DNA of 64,000 nt from positions 1,240,001-1,304,000 of the forward strand of contig NZ_JBEPOC010000001.1 of the NCBI RefSeq assembly GCF_040546585.1. Reading direction: 5' to 3'. The notes beneath the pieces were generated by a model that was not told the origin of the DNA, searched no databases, and saw nothing but the letters and a program-made list of their open reading frames with translations. The DNA comes from Marmoricola sp. OAE513. GTDB taxonomy: Bacteria > Actinomycetota > Actinomycetes > Propionibacteriales > Nocardioidaceae. Positions 1-7,643 of the stretch are shown piece after piece. Every line of letters starts with the position of its first letter. Positions within the stretch are counted from its first letter, which is position 1. Made by a program: the position numbers and the translations under genes.

Positions 1-768
1 GGCGTAGCCGAGCGAGTGGAAGAACGGCGGGCAGGCCTCGAGCACGCCGCCGCTGCGGTAGGGCACCTTCACGAACAGACCGCCGACCGGGATCAGCGAG
101 CGCGGGTTGGGGCGCTCGGTGCCCTTCGGCCGTCCGGTGGTGCCGCTGGTCAGGATGATCACCTTCGCCTGCGCCGCGGGCTTCGGCGGCAGCGCGGTCG
201 ACCCGGAGGCGATGGCGGACTCGAGTGTCGGGGTGGTGCCAAGCGTGCTCGGGTCCTCGATCCAGGCGAGGTAGGTACCTCCGCGGGTGCGCACACCCTC
301 GACCAGCGGCGCGTAGCCCTGGTCGACGACGAGGATGTCGATGCCCTCGCGCTCGCAGACGTCCACGATCGCGGGCCCGCCGAAGTCGGTGTTCAGGTAG
401 ATCAGCCGGGCGCCGATCATCGCCGCGGCGAAGGAGGCCTCCACGAAACCGCGGTGGTTGCGGGCCAGGATGCCGATCCCGCTGCCGGCGGCGAACCCGT
501 CGTCGAGCCAGGTGTTGGCGAGCGCGGTCGCGCGGGCGAGCAGCTCGCCGTACGTCAGGGTGCCGAGCTCGTCGACCACTGCGGCGCGGTCGGGGTAGCG
601 CTCGCCGGAGAAGACCAGCACACCGCCCATCGGCCCGTAGGTCCGCATGCCGCGGACGCCGCGGTAGAAGACGGTGGGCCGGTCGAGCCGGAACAGACCG
701 GCGCGCACGGCTTCGCGGAACGACAGCGCCTCGAGGGCGAGCGTCCGGGGGAGACTGGAGAACTTCAT
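1..768 (-). CDS. Acyl-CoA synthetase (AMP-binding), N-terminal part, cut by the window edge
   Basis: The first 256 residues of an AMP-forming acyl-CoA synthetase/ligase are visible; the rest lies beyond base 1. It starts at an ATG (protein begins MKFSSLPRTLALEAL). The adenylate-forming P-loop ILTSGTTGRPKGT is near residue 205, preceded by the usual fold (LTYGELLARATALA, GILARNHRGFVEA). Family knowledge: such enzymes activate a fatty or other carboxylic acid with ATP and join it to CoA. Its start lies 37 bases beyond the stop of the short-chain dehydrogenase gene, so the two are probably co-transcribed from the promoter that carries a KstR-like box. The substrate cannot be read from this fragment. 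Confidence 0.9.
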   Translation of the reverse strand, partial: MKFSSLPRTLALEALSFREAVRAGLFRLDRPTVFYRGVRGMRTYGPMGGVLVFSGERYPDRAAVVDELGTLTYGELLARATALANTWLDDGFAAGSGIGILARNHRGFVEASFAAAMIGARLIYLNTDFGGPAIVDVCEREGIDILVVDQGYAPLVEGVRTRGGTYLAWIEDPSTLGTTPTLESAIASGSTALPPKPAAQAKVIILTSGTTGRPKGTERPNPRSLIPVGGLFVKVPYRSGGVLEACPPFFHSLGYA

Positions 769-805
769 GGCCGAGAAAGCTCCGGGAGGGCGGTGGAGGA
801 AGGGG

Positions 806-1708
806 TCAGATCGCGTTCTTGCGGATCACGTCGCCCAGCGCGGGGCTGATCGACTCCGCGAAGCTGACCCAGCTGGCGACGAGCGGCGTCACGCGGCGCG
901 AGCGGCTGACCGTCGCGTCGCAGACGACCTCGGCCGCCTGGTCCATCGTCAGGGCCGGCATCCGGTTGTAGAGCTTGGTGGGACTGATCATCGGCGTGCG
1001 CACCAGCGGCATCCGCACCGAGGTGAAGACGATCCCGTCGCCGAGGACCTCCCCCTGCACGCAGTCGGACCACGCCTCGAGGGCAGCCTTGGAGGCGGTG
1101 TAGCCGGAGAAGCGTGACGGCCGCAGCAGGGCCGCCCAGCTGGAGATGTTGATGACCTGGCCGGACTCGCGCTCGACCATCGTCGGAAGCAGACCCATCG
1201 TCAGCCGGACGGCGGCGAAGTAGTTGAGGTGCATCGGGCGTTCGAAGTCCTGGAAGCGCTCCTGGGAGTGCCGAACCTTGCGCCGGATGGACATGCCCGC
1301 GTTGTTGACCAGGACGTCGACGTGGCCGTGCCGGTCGAGGACCTTGGTGACCAGCGCATCGATCTGGTCGAAGTCAGCCAGGTCGCAGCGGTAGGCCACG
1401 GCCGTGCCGCCGTCGGCAGTGATCTCCTCGACGACCTCGGCAAGCTGGTCCTCGCTGCGTGCGACCACGAGCACCTCGGCGCCGGCGGCGGCCAGGTGCA
1501 CGGCGGCCGCACGGCCGATGCCGGAGGAGGCGCCGGTGATCAGGACAACCTTGCCGCCGACGGCCTTGCGCAGCGCGGAAGCGCCCTTGCTGTCACCGAT
1601 GCGGCCCACGGACCGGTTCAGCACCGACCGCGAGCTGATCGGCGTCGCCCCGAACGAGTTCGCCCGCTGCACGACTGCCTTCGCGATACCGCGTCCGCTC
1701 AGATCCAT
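806..1708 (-). CDS. Short-chain dehydrogenase/reductase (SDR)
   Basis: A 300-residue NAD(P)-dependent oxidoreductase. The Rossmann motif LITGASSGIGRAAA lies near residue 50, VNNAGMS follows, and the catalytic Ser and YTASK (Tyr-x3-Lys) come after NISSW. The ATG at 1708 (MDLSGRGIAKAV) is preferred. An in-frame upstream start at 1807 would run through the intergenic operator and into the start of the divergent gene. The gene is followed closely by the acyl-CoA synthetase gene on the same strand, suggesting a two-gene lipid or sterol side-chain unit. The substrate is unknown; the KstR-like box upstream hints at sterol or fatty-acid catabolism (inference). Confidence 0.88.
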   Translation of the reverse strand: MDLSGRGIAKAVVQRANSFGATPISSRSVLNRSVGRIGDSKGASALRKAVGGKVVLITGASSGIGRAAAVHLAAAGAEVLVVARSEDQLAEVVEEITADGGTAVAYRCDLADFDQIDALVTKVLDRHGHVDVLVNNAGMSIRRKVRHSQERFQDFERPMHLNYFAAVRLTMGLLPTMVERESGQVINISSWAALLRPSRFSGYTASKAALEAWSDCVQGEVLGDGIVFTSVRMPLVRTPMISPTKLYNRMPALTMDQAAEVVCDATVSRSRRVTPLVASWVSFAESISPALGDVIRKNAI

Positions 1709-1750
1709 GCACGAAGGATAGGGGTCGAGGGTTGAAGGCGTCTTCAGAAC

Positions 1751-1764
1751 TAGAACGTGTTCTT
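1751..1764. promoter_or_regulatory. KstR-like TetR operator between divergent genes
   Basis: The sequence TAGAACGTGTTCTT has arms AGAAC/GTTCT around a 2-base centre. It matches the published KstR consensus TnnAACnnGTTnnA except at the last base. It lies 42 bases from the SDR start and 33 bases from the DapB-like start, so one repressor could control both directions. A second, perfect copy lies upstream of korA. Confidence 0.6.
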
Positions 1765-1797
1765 GTTTACACCACTGCGAGCCCCTACCCTCCTCGC

Positions 1798-2874
1798 ATG
1801 AGCACACCGAAGCGCGTCGTCGTCTGGGGTACCGGGGTCGTCGGCAAGATGGTCATCGCCGAGATCGTGAAGAGCCCCGTTTTCGAGCTGGTCGGCGTCG
1901 GGGTGAGCAACCCCGAGAAGGTCGGCAAGGACGCCGGCGAGATCTGCGGCATCGACGCGACCGGCGTGATCGCGACCGACTCGGTCGAGGAGCTCGTGGC
2001 GCTGAAGCCGGACGCGCTGGTGCACTACGGCCCCACCGCTCAGTACGCCGACGAGAACATCCGCGTGATGACGTCGTTCCTGCGTGCGGGCATCGACGTC
2101 ACCTCCACGGCGATGACGCCCTGGGTCTGGCCGGGCATGAAGCAGAACCCCGACGTGTGGATCGACCCGATCACCGAAGCGTGCAAGGAGGGCAACTCCT
2201 CCTGCTTCACCACCGGCATCGACCCCGGGTTCGCCAACGACCTGTTCCCGCTGACCCTGATGGGCCTGTGCGGCGAGGTGAAGAGCGTCCGCGCCTCCGA
2301 GCTGCTCGACTACACCGACTACGAGGGTGACTACGAGGACGAGATGGGCATCGGCCGCTCCCCCGACTTCTCACCCCTGCTCGAGATCCCGGACATCCTC
2401 ATCATGGCCTGGGGTGCGACCGTCCCGATGATCGCGCACGCCGCCGGCATCGAGCTCGACGACATCACCACGACCTGGGAGAAGTGGGTCACCCCCACCG
2501 ACCGCCCGAGCGCCAAGGGCATCGTGAAGGCCGGCGACGTCGCCGCCATCCGGTTCACCATCAACGGCGTCTACCAGGGCCGCGAGGTCATCACGCTCGA
2601 GCACGTCAACCGGATCGGCCTGGACGCCGCCCCGGAGTGGCCGTCCGGCTCGGGCGACGACGTCTACCGCGTGGACATCGACGGCTCGCCGTCGATCAGT
2701 CAGGAGACCGCGTTCCGGTTCACCGACGGCAGCGGTCGCGCGCCGGCGGTCGCGGGTTGTCTGGCCACGGGCCTGCGCGCGCTCAACGCCGTGCCGGCGG
2801 TCAACGACCTGCCGGCCGGCTGGGTCACCGCACTGGACCTGCCGCTGATCCCGGGCGTCGGCACCATCCGCTGA
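1798..2874 (+). CDS. NAD(P)H-dependent dihydrodipicolinate reductase-like oxidoreductase
   Basis: A 358-residue protein with an N-terminal Rossmann fold (VVVWGTGVVGKMVI, residues about 6-19) and a DapB-like C-terminal catalytic region. This resembles the amine dehydrogenase / 2,4-diaminopentanoate dehydrogenase-like group that is widespread in actinobacteria next to lipid genes. It is not the lysine-pathway DapB, which is about 250 residues. The ATG at 1798 is chosen because an in-frame GTG/TTG extension to 1732 would cross the operator. The gene is divergent from the SDR/acyl-CoA synthetase pair and shares its KstR-like box. A small membrane-protein gene follows after 23 bases. The natural substrate is not known. 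Confidence 0.8.
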   Translation: MSTPKRVVVWGTGVVGKMVIAEIVKSPVFELVGVGVSNPEKVGKDAGEICGIDATGVIATDSVEELVALKPDALVHYGPTAQYADENIRVMTSFLRAGIDVTSTAMTPWVWPGMKQNPDVWIDPITEACKEGNSSCFTTGIDPGFANDLFPLTLMGLCGEVKSVRASELLDYTDYEGDYEDEMGIGRSPDFSPLLEIPDILIMAWGATVPMIAHAAGIELDDITTTWEKWVTPTDRPSAKGIVKAGDVAAIRFTINGVYQGREVITLEHVNRIGLDAAPEWPSGSGDDVYRVDIDGSPSISQETAFRFTDGSGRAPAVAGCLATGLRALNAVPAVNDLPAGWVTALDLPLIPGVGTIR

Positions 2875-2897
2875 CGCCTCGGCTCCGAAGGACTGAC

Positions 2898-3155
2898 GTG
2901 AGCACGACCATCGACCGGCAGAAAGAGGCGCCGGACGCCCCTGATCTGATGTTCGCGAGCAAGTCACTGCGCGAGCACTGGATCCGTGGCGCCCTCGGCT
3001 TGGTGCTCGCGATCGCCGGCTTCGGTCTGATCGGCGTCGTCGGGCCAGTGTCGCTGCTGCTCGTCCTCGGCGCCGGCATCGCCTGGCGTGGGTGCGTGTC
3101 CTGCTGGGCCCTGGGCCTCTCGCAGACGAGAGCTGCCTGTCAGGTACGCCGGTAG
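2898..3155 (+). CDS. Small membrane protein with C-x2-C motif
   Basis: An 85-residue protein from a GTG start preceded by GAAGGACTG. After about 30 polar residues there are one or two close hydrophobic stretches (ALGLVLAIAGFGLIGVVGPVSLLLVLGAGI), then WRGCVSCWALGLSQTRAAC. The layout recalls short DUF2892/YgaP-type membrane proteins whose second helix ends in a Cys-rich motif, but I cannot assign it firmly. It is 23 bases downstream of the DapB-like gene, so it is probably in the same operon. Its end overlaps the convergent methyltransferase gene by 16 bases. The function is unknown. Confidence 0.6.
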   Translation: MSTTIDRQKEAPDAPDLMFASKSLREHWIRGALGLVLAIAGFGLIGVVGPVSLLLVLGAGIAWRGCVSCWALGLSQTRAACQVRR

Positions 3156-3859
3156 ATCCCGTCGTCGCGCTGGTCGAGGTCGAGAAGCTCGTCGTCGCGC
3201 CCGTAGACCGGCGACGGCAGTCCCCCGGCCCCGCCTGAGGCGTAGCCGCCCTGAACGAGCTCGAACCCGGCAGCGACTGCGCAGTCGGTGAACCGGAAGT
3301 TCGCGTGCCGGATCACGAACACCCCGCCCGGCTTCACCGCGGCCCCAAGGTCGGACACGGTGCGCTCGAAGTCGGCGAACCGGATCAGGTGGTCGCAGCG
3401 CGGCGGCGAGTCGCTCAGTCCCCCGTGCCGGAAGACGGCGAGAGCCAGCACCGCGTCGTACGACGCCGGCGGCACCGCGGAGGCATCGGTCCCCTTCGTC
3501 GCGGTGATCCGGTCGGTCAGACCGGCCGCGGCGATCCGCTTGCGTGCCGTGCGGATCGCCAGCGGGTTCGCGTCGATCCCGTCGATCCGGCTGGTCGGGA
3601 AGTAAAGCCGGAGCGTCAGCAGCTCGTCGCCCGAGGAGCACCCGAACGACAGGATCCGCGGCTCCGCGACGACGAGCGTCGTACGGACCTGCTCGAACTC
3701 GTCCGGGTACCGGTCGGGACTGGTCGTCGTGTACGGCTGGAACAGGTTCGTCGGCCGCACGATGCGGGCAATCGCCGCCTCGCGGCGTTCACCGCCGACG
3801 ACTAGCGCCTTGGCGATCGTCAGAGCCTCGCGGGCACGGGACGGTCGAGAAGCGGGCAC
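3140..3859 (-). CDS. Class I SAM-dependent methyltransferase-like protein
   Basis: A protein of about 239 residues. Motif I ILSFGCSSGDELLTL sits near residue 75, followed by the acidic loop IDGIDANPLAI and a late AAVKPGGVFVIRHANF strand. This is the Rossmann-like order of small-molecule methyltransferases related to CheR-type and UbiE-type folds. The GTG at 3859 is chosen. The same frame stays open far upstream, but that part is antisense to the luciferase-like gene and has no coding character. No clear ribosome site is visible, so the start is uncertain by some codons. Acceptor substrate unknown. Confidence 0.75.
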   Translation of the reverse strand: MPASRPSRAREALTIAKALVVGGERREAAIARIVRPTNLFQPYTTTSPDRYPDEFEQVRTTLVVAEPRILSFGCSSGDELLTLRLYFPTSRIDGIDANPLAIRTARKRIAAAGLTDRITATKGTDASAVPPASYDAVLALAVFRHGGLSDSPPRCDHLIRFADFERTVSDLGAAVKPGGVFVIRHANFRFTDCAVAAGFELVQGGYASGGAGGLPSPVYGRDDELLDLDQRDDGIYRRT

Positions 3860-3949
3860 AGGGTCAGTGTGGCAGGAGTGCTGTGACCCGCACGCGAGGC
3901 AGAGCGGGCCGACGTGCCTAGCGTCGCCCCCGGAGAGGGAGAAATAACA

Positions 3950-3976
3950 GTGCCGAACAGCGGCGCACATCGTTAG
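3950..3976 (+). other. Possible 8-codon leader reading frame
   Basis: GTG-CCG-AAC-AGC-GGC-GCA-CAT-CGT-TAG follows a purine-rich GGAGAGGGAG at the usual spacing. It ends 9 bases before the ATG of the luciferase-like gene, whose own start lacks a strong Shine-Dalgarno. It may act by translational coupling. It may also be chance, since it is very short and there is no amino-acid run typical of attenuators. Confidence 0.25.
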
Positions 3977-3985
3977 GGTCACGCG

Positions 3986-4870
3986 ATGCCTCTCACCGAT
4001 GCCAGCCAGGTCAGGATCGACGCCGTCATGTGGCCCGACTCGAGCTGGCCGACGCTGCGCCAGGAGTGGCTCGACGCGGAGCGCCTCGGAATCCAGCGCG
4101 GCTGGCTCTACGACCACCTGGCGCTCTCCGGACGCCCCGCTTTCCACGACGCGTACGTCTCCCTGAGCGCAGCGGCCGAAGCCACCTCGACGATCGGTCT
4201 GGGCACGATGGTCACGGCACCCAACTTCCGTCACCCGGCCACCACAGCGAAGGCCGCACTGGCTCTGCACGAGATCAGTGCAGGTCGCTTCGTCCTGGGC
4301 CTCGGCGCGGGCGGGGCCGGGGTCGACTCCGACGCCATCGCAGAACCGGGCCTTGCCCGGGCCGACCGGACCGCGCGGTTCGCCGAGTTCGTCGGTACAA
4401 CCTCCCGTCTCCTCAAGGAGCAACGGGTGGACATCGAAGGTCGCTTCTTCGCCGCTCGTAACCTCGACCTCGGCGGCGGAGCGGGTGCTTGCCCGGGGGT
4501 CGCGGTCGCGGGCACGGGCCGCAAGGGCATGGAGCTCGCGGCACGGCACGCGTCGATGTGGATCACCCAGGACGTCGTGCAGGACCCACGCGTCGGTGCT
4601 CCGACCGCGTACGAGGAGGTGTCCCGCCAGGTGGTGATCCTCGACGAGGTGCTCGCAGCGAGCGGACGCGGCACGACCGTGGCTCGACTGGTCGTCCTGG
4701 GCTACGGAGGCGAGCAACCGCTGGCCTCGTTGGAGTCGTTCCGCGACTGCATCGGGCGTTATGCCGCACTCGGCTTCGAGACGATCGCAGTGCTCTGGCC
4801 GCGAGGGCAGCACGCTGCGGCACAACGGGATGTGCTCGAGGCCGGTCTGGCGGAGCTGGCCGATCACTGA
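3986..4870 (+). CDS. LLM-class (luciferase-like) flavin- or F420-dependent oxidoreductase
   Basis: A 294-residue protein with the bacterial luciferase-like (beta/alpha)8 signature: IGLGTMVTAPNFRHPATTAKAALALHEISAGRFVLGLGAGGAG near residues 70-115 and VAVAGTGRKGMELAARHASMWI later. In actinobacteria many such proteins use coenzyme F420 rather than FMN; which one applies here is not visible. It is divergent from the methyltransferase gene. A possible 8-codon leader with its own purine-rich ribosome site (GGAGAGGGAG) ends just upstream. It is monocistronic as far as can be seen. Confidence 0.85.
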   Translation: MPLTDASQVRIDAVMWPDSSWPTLRQEWLDAERLGIQRGWLYDHLALSGRPAFHDAYVSLSAAAEATSTIGLGTMVTAPNFRHPATTAKAALALHEISAGRFVLGLGAGGAGVDSDAIAEPGLARADRTARFAEFVGTTSRLLKEQRVDIEGRFFAARNLDLGGGAGACPGVAVAGTGRKGMELAARHASMWITQDVVQDPRVGAPTAYEEVSRQVVILDEVLAASGRGTTVARLVVLGYGGEQPLASLESFRDCIGRYAALGFETIAVLWPRGQHAAAQRDVLEAGLAELADH

Positions 4871-4920
4871 GGCACGAGGTTGACTCGCGCGTAACCACGT
4901 GGTCTTGCGATGGTGGGTGG

Positions 4921-6300
4921 GTGCCCAAGAACGCCACCACCTCGTCGTACTCGATCACCATGCGGCTGCACACCTCGCCGGACCACGGCCAGGTGGGCGC
5001 GGTCGCGACCGCCATCGCCCAGGCCGGAGGGGTGGTCACCGGCATCGACGTCGTGGAGTCGAGCCCGACCCGGCTGCGCCTCGACGTCACCTGCTCGGCC
5101 GCGGACGGCGACCACGCGCTGCAGCTGCAGGCCGCGGTCGACGCCTTGGACGGGGTCGAGGTGTACAAGGTCAGCGACCGGACCTTCCTGCTCCACCTCG
5201 GCGGCAAGATCGAGGTCTCCTCTAAGGTCCCGCTCAAGACCCGCGACGACCTGTCGATGGCCTACACCCCCGGCGTCGGACGGGTGAGCCAGGCGATCGC
5301 CGACAACCCCGAGGACGTCTCCCGCCTGACCATCAAGGGCAACAGCGTCGCCGTGGTCACCGACGGCTCGGCCGTGCTCGGACTCGGCAACATCGGCCCC
5401 GAGGCCGCCCTGCCGGTGATGGAGGGCAAGGCCGCGCTGTTCAAGCGGTTCGCGAACATCGACGCCTGGCCGATCTGCCTGGCCACCCAGGACACCGACC
5501 AGATCGTCGAGATCGTCGCCGGCATCGCCCCCGGCTTCGGCGGTATCAACCTCGAGGACATCGCCGCGCCACGCTGCTTCGAGATCGAGCAGCGTCTCCG
5601 CGAACGCCTCGACATCCCGGTCTTCCACGACGACCAGCACGGCACCGCCATCGTCGTCCTCGCCGCCCTGCTCAACGCACTGCGGGTCGTGGAGAAGGAC
5701 CTGGCCGCTGCCCGCATCGTCGTCTCCGGAGCCGGAGCCGCCGGTACGGCGATCGTGACCCTGCTGCTCGCCGCGGGCGCGACCGACGTGGTCGTCTACG
5801 ACCGAGTCGGGTGCCTGGTCCCCGGCCTCGAGGGACTCTCGGCGTCGCAAGAGACCCTGGCCGAGGTCACCAACCCGCGCCGGGTCAGCGGCGACCTGCG
5901 CACCGGCCTCCAGGGTGCGGACGTCTTCGTCGGCGTCAGCGCGCCCGGCATCCTGGCCCCTGAGTGGATCACCGAGATGGCCCCTCGTGCGATCGTCTTC
6001 GCGCTGGCCAACCCGGACCCCGAGGTCGACCCGATCGACGCCGCGAGGTACGCCGAGGTCGTGGCCAGCGGTCGCTCGGACTACCCGAACCAGATCAACA
6101 ACGTGCTTGCGTTTCCCGGCGTCTTCCGCGGGCTGCTGGACGCGCGCGCCCAGGAGGTCAGCGTCGAGAAGCTGCTCGCAGCGGCGCGTGCGATCGCCGG
6201 GGTCGTCCACCCCGACGAGCTGAACCCGAGCTTCATCATCCCGTCGGTCTTCCACCCGGACGTCCCGGGTGCGGTGGCGGCGGCGGTGCAGCAGGGCTGA
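4921..6300 (+). CDS. NAD(P)-dependent malic enzyme with N-terminal ACT domain
   Basis: A 459-residue malate oxidoreductase (decarboxylating), converting malate to pyruvate, CO2 and NAD(P)H. Residues about 8-85 look like an ACT amino-acid-binding domain (TMRLHTSPDHGQVGAVATAI). The malic enzyme part follows: SMAYTPGV with the catalytic Tyr, MEGKAALFKRF with the Lys, metal ligands in NLEDIAAPRCFEIE and FHDDQHGTAI, and the nucleotide loop VVSGAGAAGTA. There is no phosphotransacetylase-like tail, unlike long MaeB proteins. The GTG at 4921 is preceded by GGTGGGTGG; the open frame upstream overlaps the luciferase-like gene and is ignored. A strong terminator hairpin follows. Confidence 0.9.
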   Translation: MPKNATTSSYSITMRLHTSPDHGQVGAVATAIAQAGGVVTGIDVVESSPTRLRLDVTCSAADGDHALQLQAAVDALDGVEVYKVSDRTFLLHLGGKIEVSSKVPLKTRDDLSMAYTPGVGRVSQAIADNPEDVSRLTIKGNSVAVVTDGSAVLGLGNIGPEAALPVMEGKAALFKRFANIDAWPICLATQDTDQIVEIVAGIAPGFGGINLEDIAAPRCFEIEQRLRERLDIPVFHDDQHGTAIVVLAALLNALRVVEKDLAAARIVVSGAGAAGTAIVTLLLAAGATDVVVYDRVGCLVPGLEGLSASQETLAEVTNPRRVSGDLRTGLQGADVFVGVSAPGILAPEWITEMAPRAIVFALANPDPEVDPIDAARYAEVVASGRSDYPNQINNVLAFPGVFRGLLDARAQEVSVEKLLAAARAIAGVVHPDELNPSFIIPSVFHPDVPGAVAAAVQQG

Positions 6301-6308
6301 GCAGGCAG

Positions 6309-6342
6309 AAGGCCCCCGACCTGGCGAGAGGTCGAGGGCCTT
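6309..6342. terminator. Terminator hairpin after malic enzyme / tRNA-Tyr
   Basis: AAGGCCCCCGACCT pairs with AGGTCGAGGGCCTT across a 6-base loop (GGCGAG), with one C-A mismatch in a 14-bp stem. It begins 8 bases after the malic enzyme stop. It lies 5 bases past the 3' end of the opposing tRNA gene, so it can serve both. Confidence 0.75.
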
Positions 6343-6346
6343 GCTG

Positions 6347-6429
6347 TGGCAGATGATGGATTCGAACCATCGAAGGCATAAGCCGACGGATTTACAGTCC
6401 GCTCCCATTGGCCGCTCGGGCAATCTGCC
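6347..6429 (-). tRNA. tRNA-Tyr (anticodon GTA)
   Basis: On the minus strand the acceptor stem GGCAGAT pairs with ATCTGCC, followed by discriminator A. The D-arm region is GCCCGAGCGGCCAATGGGAG, the anticodon arm contains CTGTAAATC (anticodon GTA), a long class II variable arm follows, and the T-arm is GATGGTTCGAATCCATC. The length is 83 bases with no encoded CCA. The long variable arm fits bacterial tRNA-Tyr. Confidence 0.95.
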
Positions 6430-6519
6430 AGTGCTCCCTCACCCGTTAAGGTGAGCAGCGCAGACGAGAATAACGCACCTGCTCCACCAGTTGAAATCAG
6501 ACCCGGGAGGATCCACCCC

Positions 6520-7008
6520 ATGGCCGACTCATCGTTCGACATCGTGAGCAAGATCGACAAGCAGGAAGTCGACAACGCCCTCTCCCAGGCAGCGAAAGAA
6601 CTGGCCCAGCGCTACGACTTCAAGGGCACCGGCGCCGAGATCAAGTGGTCCGGCGAGCAGATCGAGATCTCTGCGAACGCCGACGACCGCGCCTCCGCCG
6701 TGCTCGAGCTCTTCAAGGAGAAGCTGATCAAGCGGTCCCAGTCGCTGAAGATCGTCGACGCCACCGAACCGCGCGCTTCGGGTCGGGAGTCGAAGATCAC
6801 GATCACCCTCAAGGAGGGCATCACGTCAGAGGACGCGAAGAAGCTCGGCAAGCTGATCCGCGACGAGGGCCCCAAGAGCGTCAAGGCGCAGATCCAGGGC
6901 GACGAGCTCCGCGTGTCGAGCAAGAGCCGCGACGACCTGCAGGCCGTTCAGCAGCTGATCAACAGCCAGGACCTCGACTTCGCGGTCCAGTTCACCAACC
7001 GCCGCTGA
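6520..7008 (+). CDS. yajQ: YajQ-family nucleotide-binding protein
   Basis: A 162-residue protein that starts [20 protein letters not shown] and contains [13 protein letters not shown] and the end [20 protein letters not shown]. This is the standard full-length YajQ/UPF0234 pattern of two ferredoxin-like domains. Some family members bind cyclic di-GMP or RNA; the role in this host is unknown. The ATG at 6520 has a good ribosome site (CCGGGAGG) 9 bases upstream, and is preferred to the in-frame GTG at 6451. It is convergent with the marR gene across only 10 bases, which contain a small inverted repeat (CCGCTG/CAGCGG). Confidence 0.92.
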   Translation: MADSSFDIVSKIDKQEVDNALSQAAKELAQRYDFKGTGAEIKWSGEQIEISANADDRASAVLELFKEKLIKRSQSLKIVDATEPRASGRESKITITLKEGITSEDAKKLGKLIRDEGPKSVKAQIQGDELRVSSKSRDDLQAVQQLINSQDLDFAVQFTNRR

Positions 7009-7018
7009 CCTCCAGCGG

Positions 7019-7504
7019 TCAGGTCGCCGCCAGGGTCGCGTCCTGGCGGCTGGCGATGCGGGCCAGGAGACCGAGCAGCAGTGCCCGGTCGGCCTCGTCG
7101 ACCCCCTCGAGCGCGGCGGCCTCGGCGGCGTCGCGGGCGACGGCGAACTTCGCGTAGGCCTTGCGACCGGTTGCCGTGATCTGCGGGATCCGCACCCGGC
7201 GGTCTGACGGGTCGACCGTGCGCACCACCAGGTCCTGCTTCTCCAACCGGTCCAGGACGCTGATCAGCGTGGTCTTGTCCACGCACACCACCCGGCTCAG
7301 CTCGAGCTGGGTGCGCTGACGCCCGTCGTCGAGCGCGGCCAGCACCAGCCAGTCGCGGACGTCGTTGAGTCCCATCTGGACCGCCGCGAGGTCCAGCTCG
7401 TCGGTCATCCGGCCGGCGGCGGCGTGCAGCAGCATGGTCAGGTCCGTCGGGAAGGACGCGCAGAGCGCCAGCTCTTGCTCGTCGGTGTCCCGCGGGGTGC
7501 CCAT
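7019..7504 (-). CDS. MarR-family transcriptional regulator
   Basis: A protein of about 161 residues with the MarR winged-helix pattern: LNDVRDWLVLAALDDGRQRTQLELSRVVCVDKTTLISVLDRLEKQDLVVRTVDPSDRRVRIPQITATGRKAY, that is, helix-turn-helix followed by the DxRxx wing. The ATG at 7504 is chosen over an upstream GTG at 7540. It is divergent from the MFS transporter gene, the classic arrangement for a local repressor of drug efflux that responds to a phenolic or drug ligand (family knowledge). Inverted and direct repeats in the shared intergenic region are candidate operators. Confidence 0.88.
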   Translation of the reverse strand: MGTPRDTDEQELALCASFPTDLTMLLHAAAGRMTDELDLAAVQMGLNDVRDWLVLAALDDGRQRTQLELSRVVCVDKTTLISVLDRLEKQDLVVRTVDPSDRRVRIPQITATGRKAYAKFAVARDAAEAAALEGVDEADRALLLGLLARIASRQDATLAAT

Positions 7505-7561
7505 GGATCGCACCGTACTGCGGACCTCTCGAGTAGTCAAGAGTCGGATTAGTCACATTCA

Positions 7562-7583
7562 GATCGTCTGGCTTCGGACGATC
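7562..7583. promoter_or_regulatory. Inverted repeat in marR-MFS divergent promoter
   Basis: GATCGTC and GACGATC arms (7 bp, perfect) flank an 8-base centre, 60 bases before the transporter start. A direct repeat TAGTCA at 7534 and 7550 lies nearer marR. Either could be the MarR operator. Confidence 0.4.
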
Positions 7584-7643
7584 CGATTTCATATGGTGAT
7601 GCGAGCTGCACCACCCACTACTCCGAGCACCTGAGGAAACACC

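Noticed and set aside
3140-4867. A 575-residue minus-strand protein ending in a methyltransferase
   Set aside because: Only the last 239 codons look like a protein. The upstream part is antisense to the well-supported luciferase-like gene and is low-complexity Arg/Gly/Glu.
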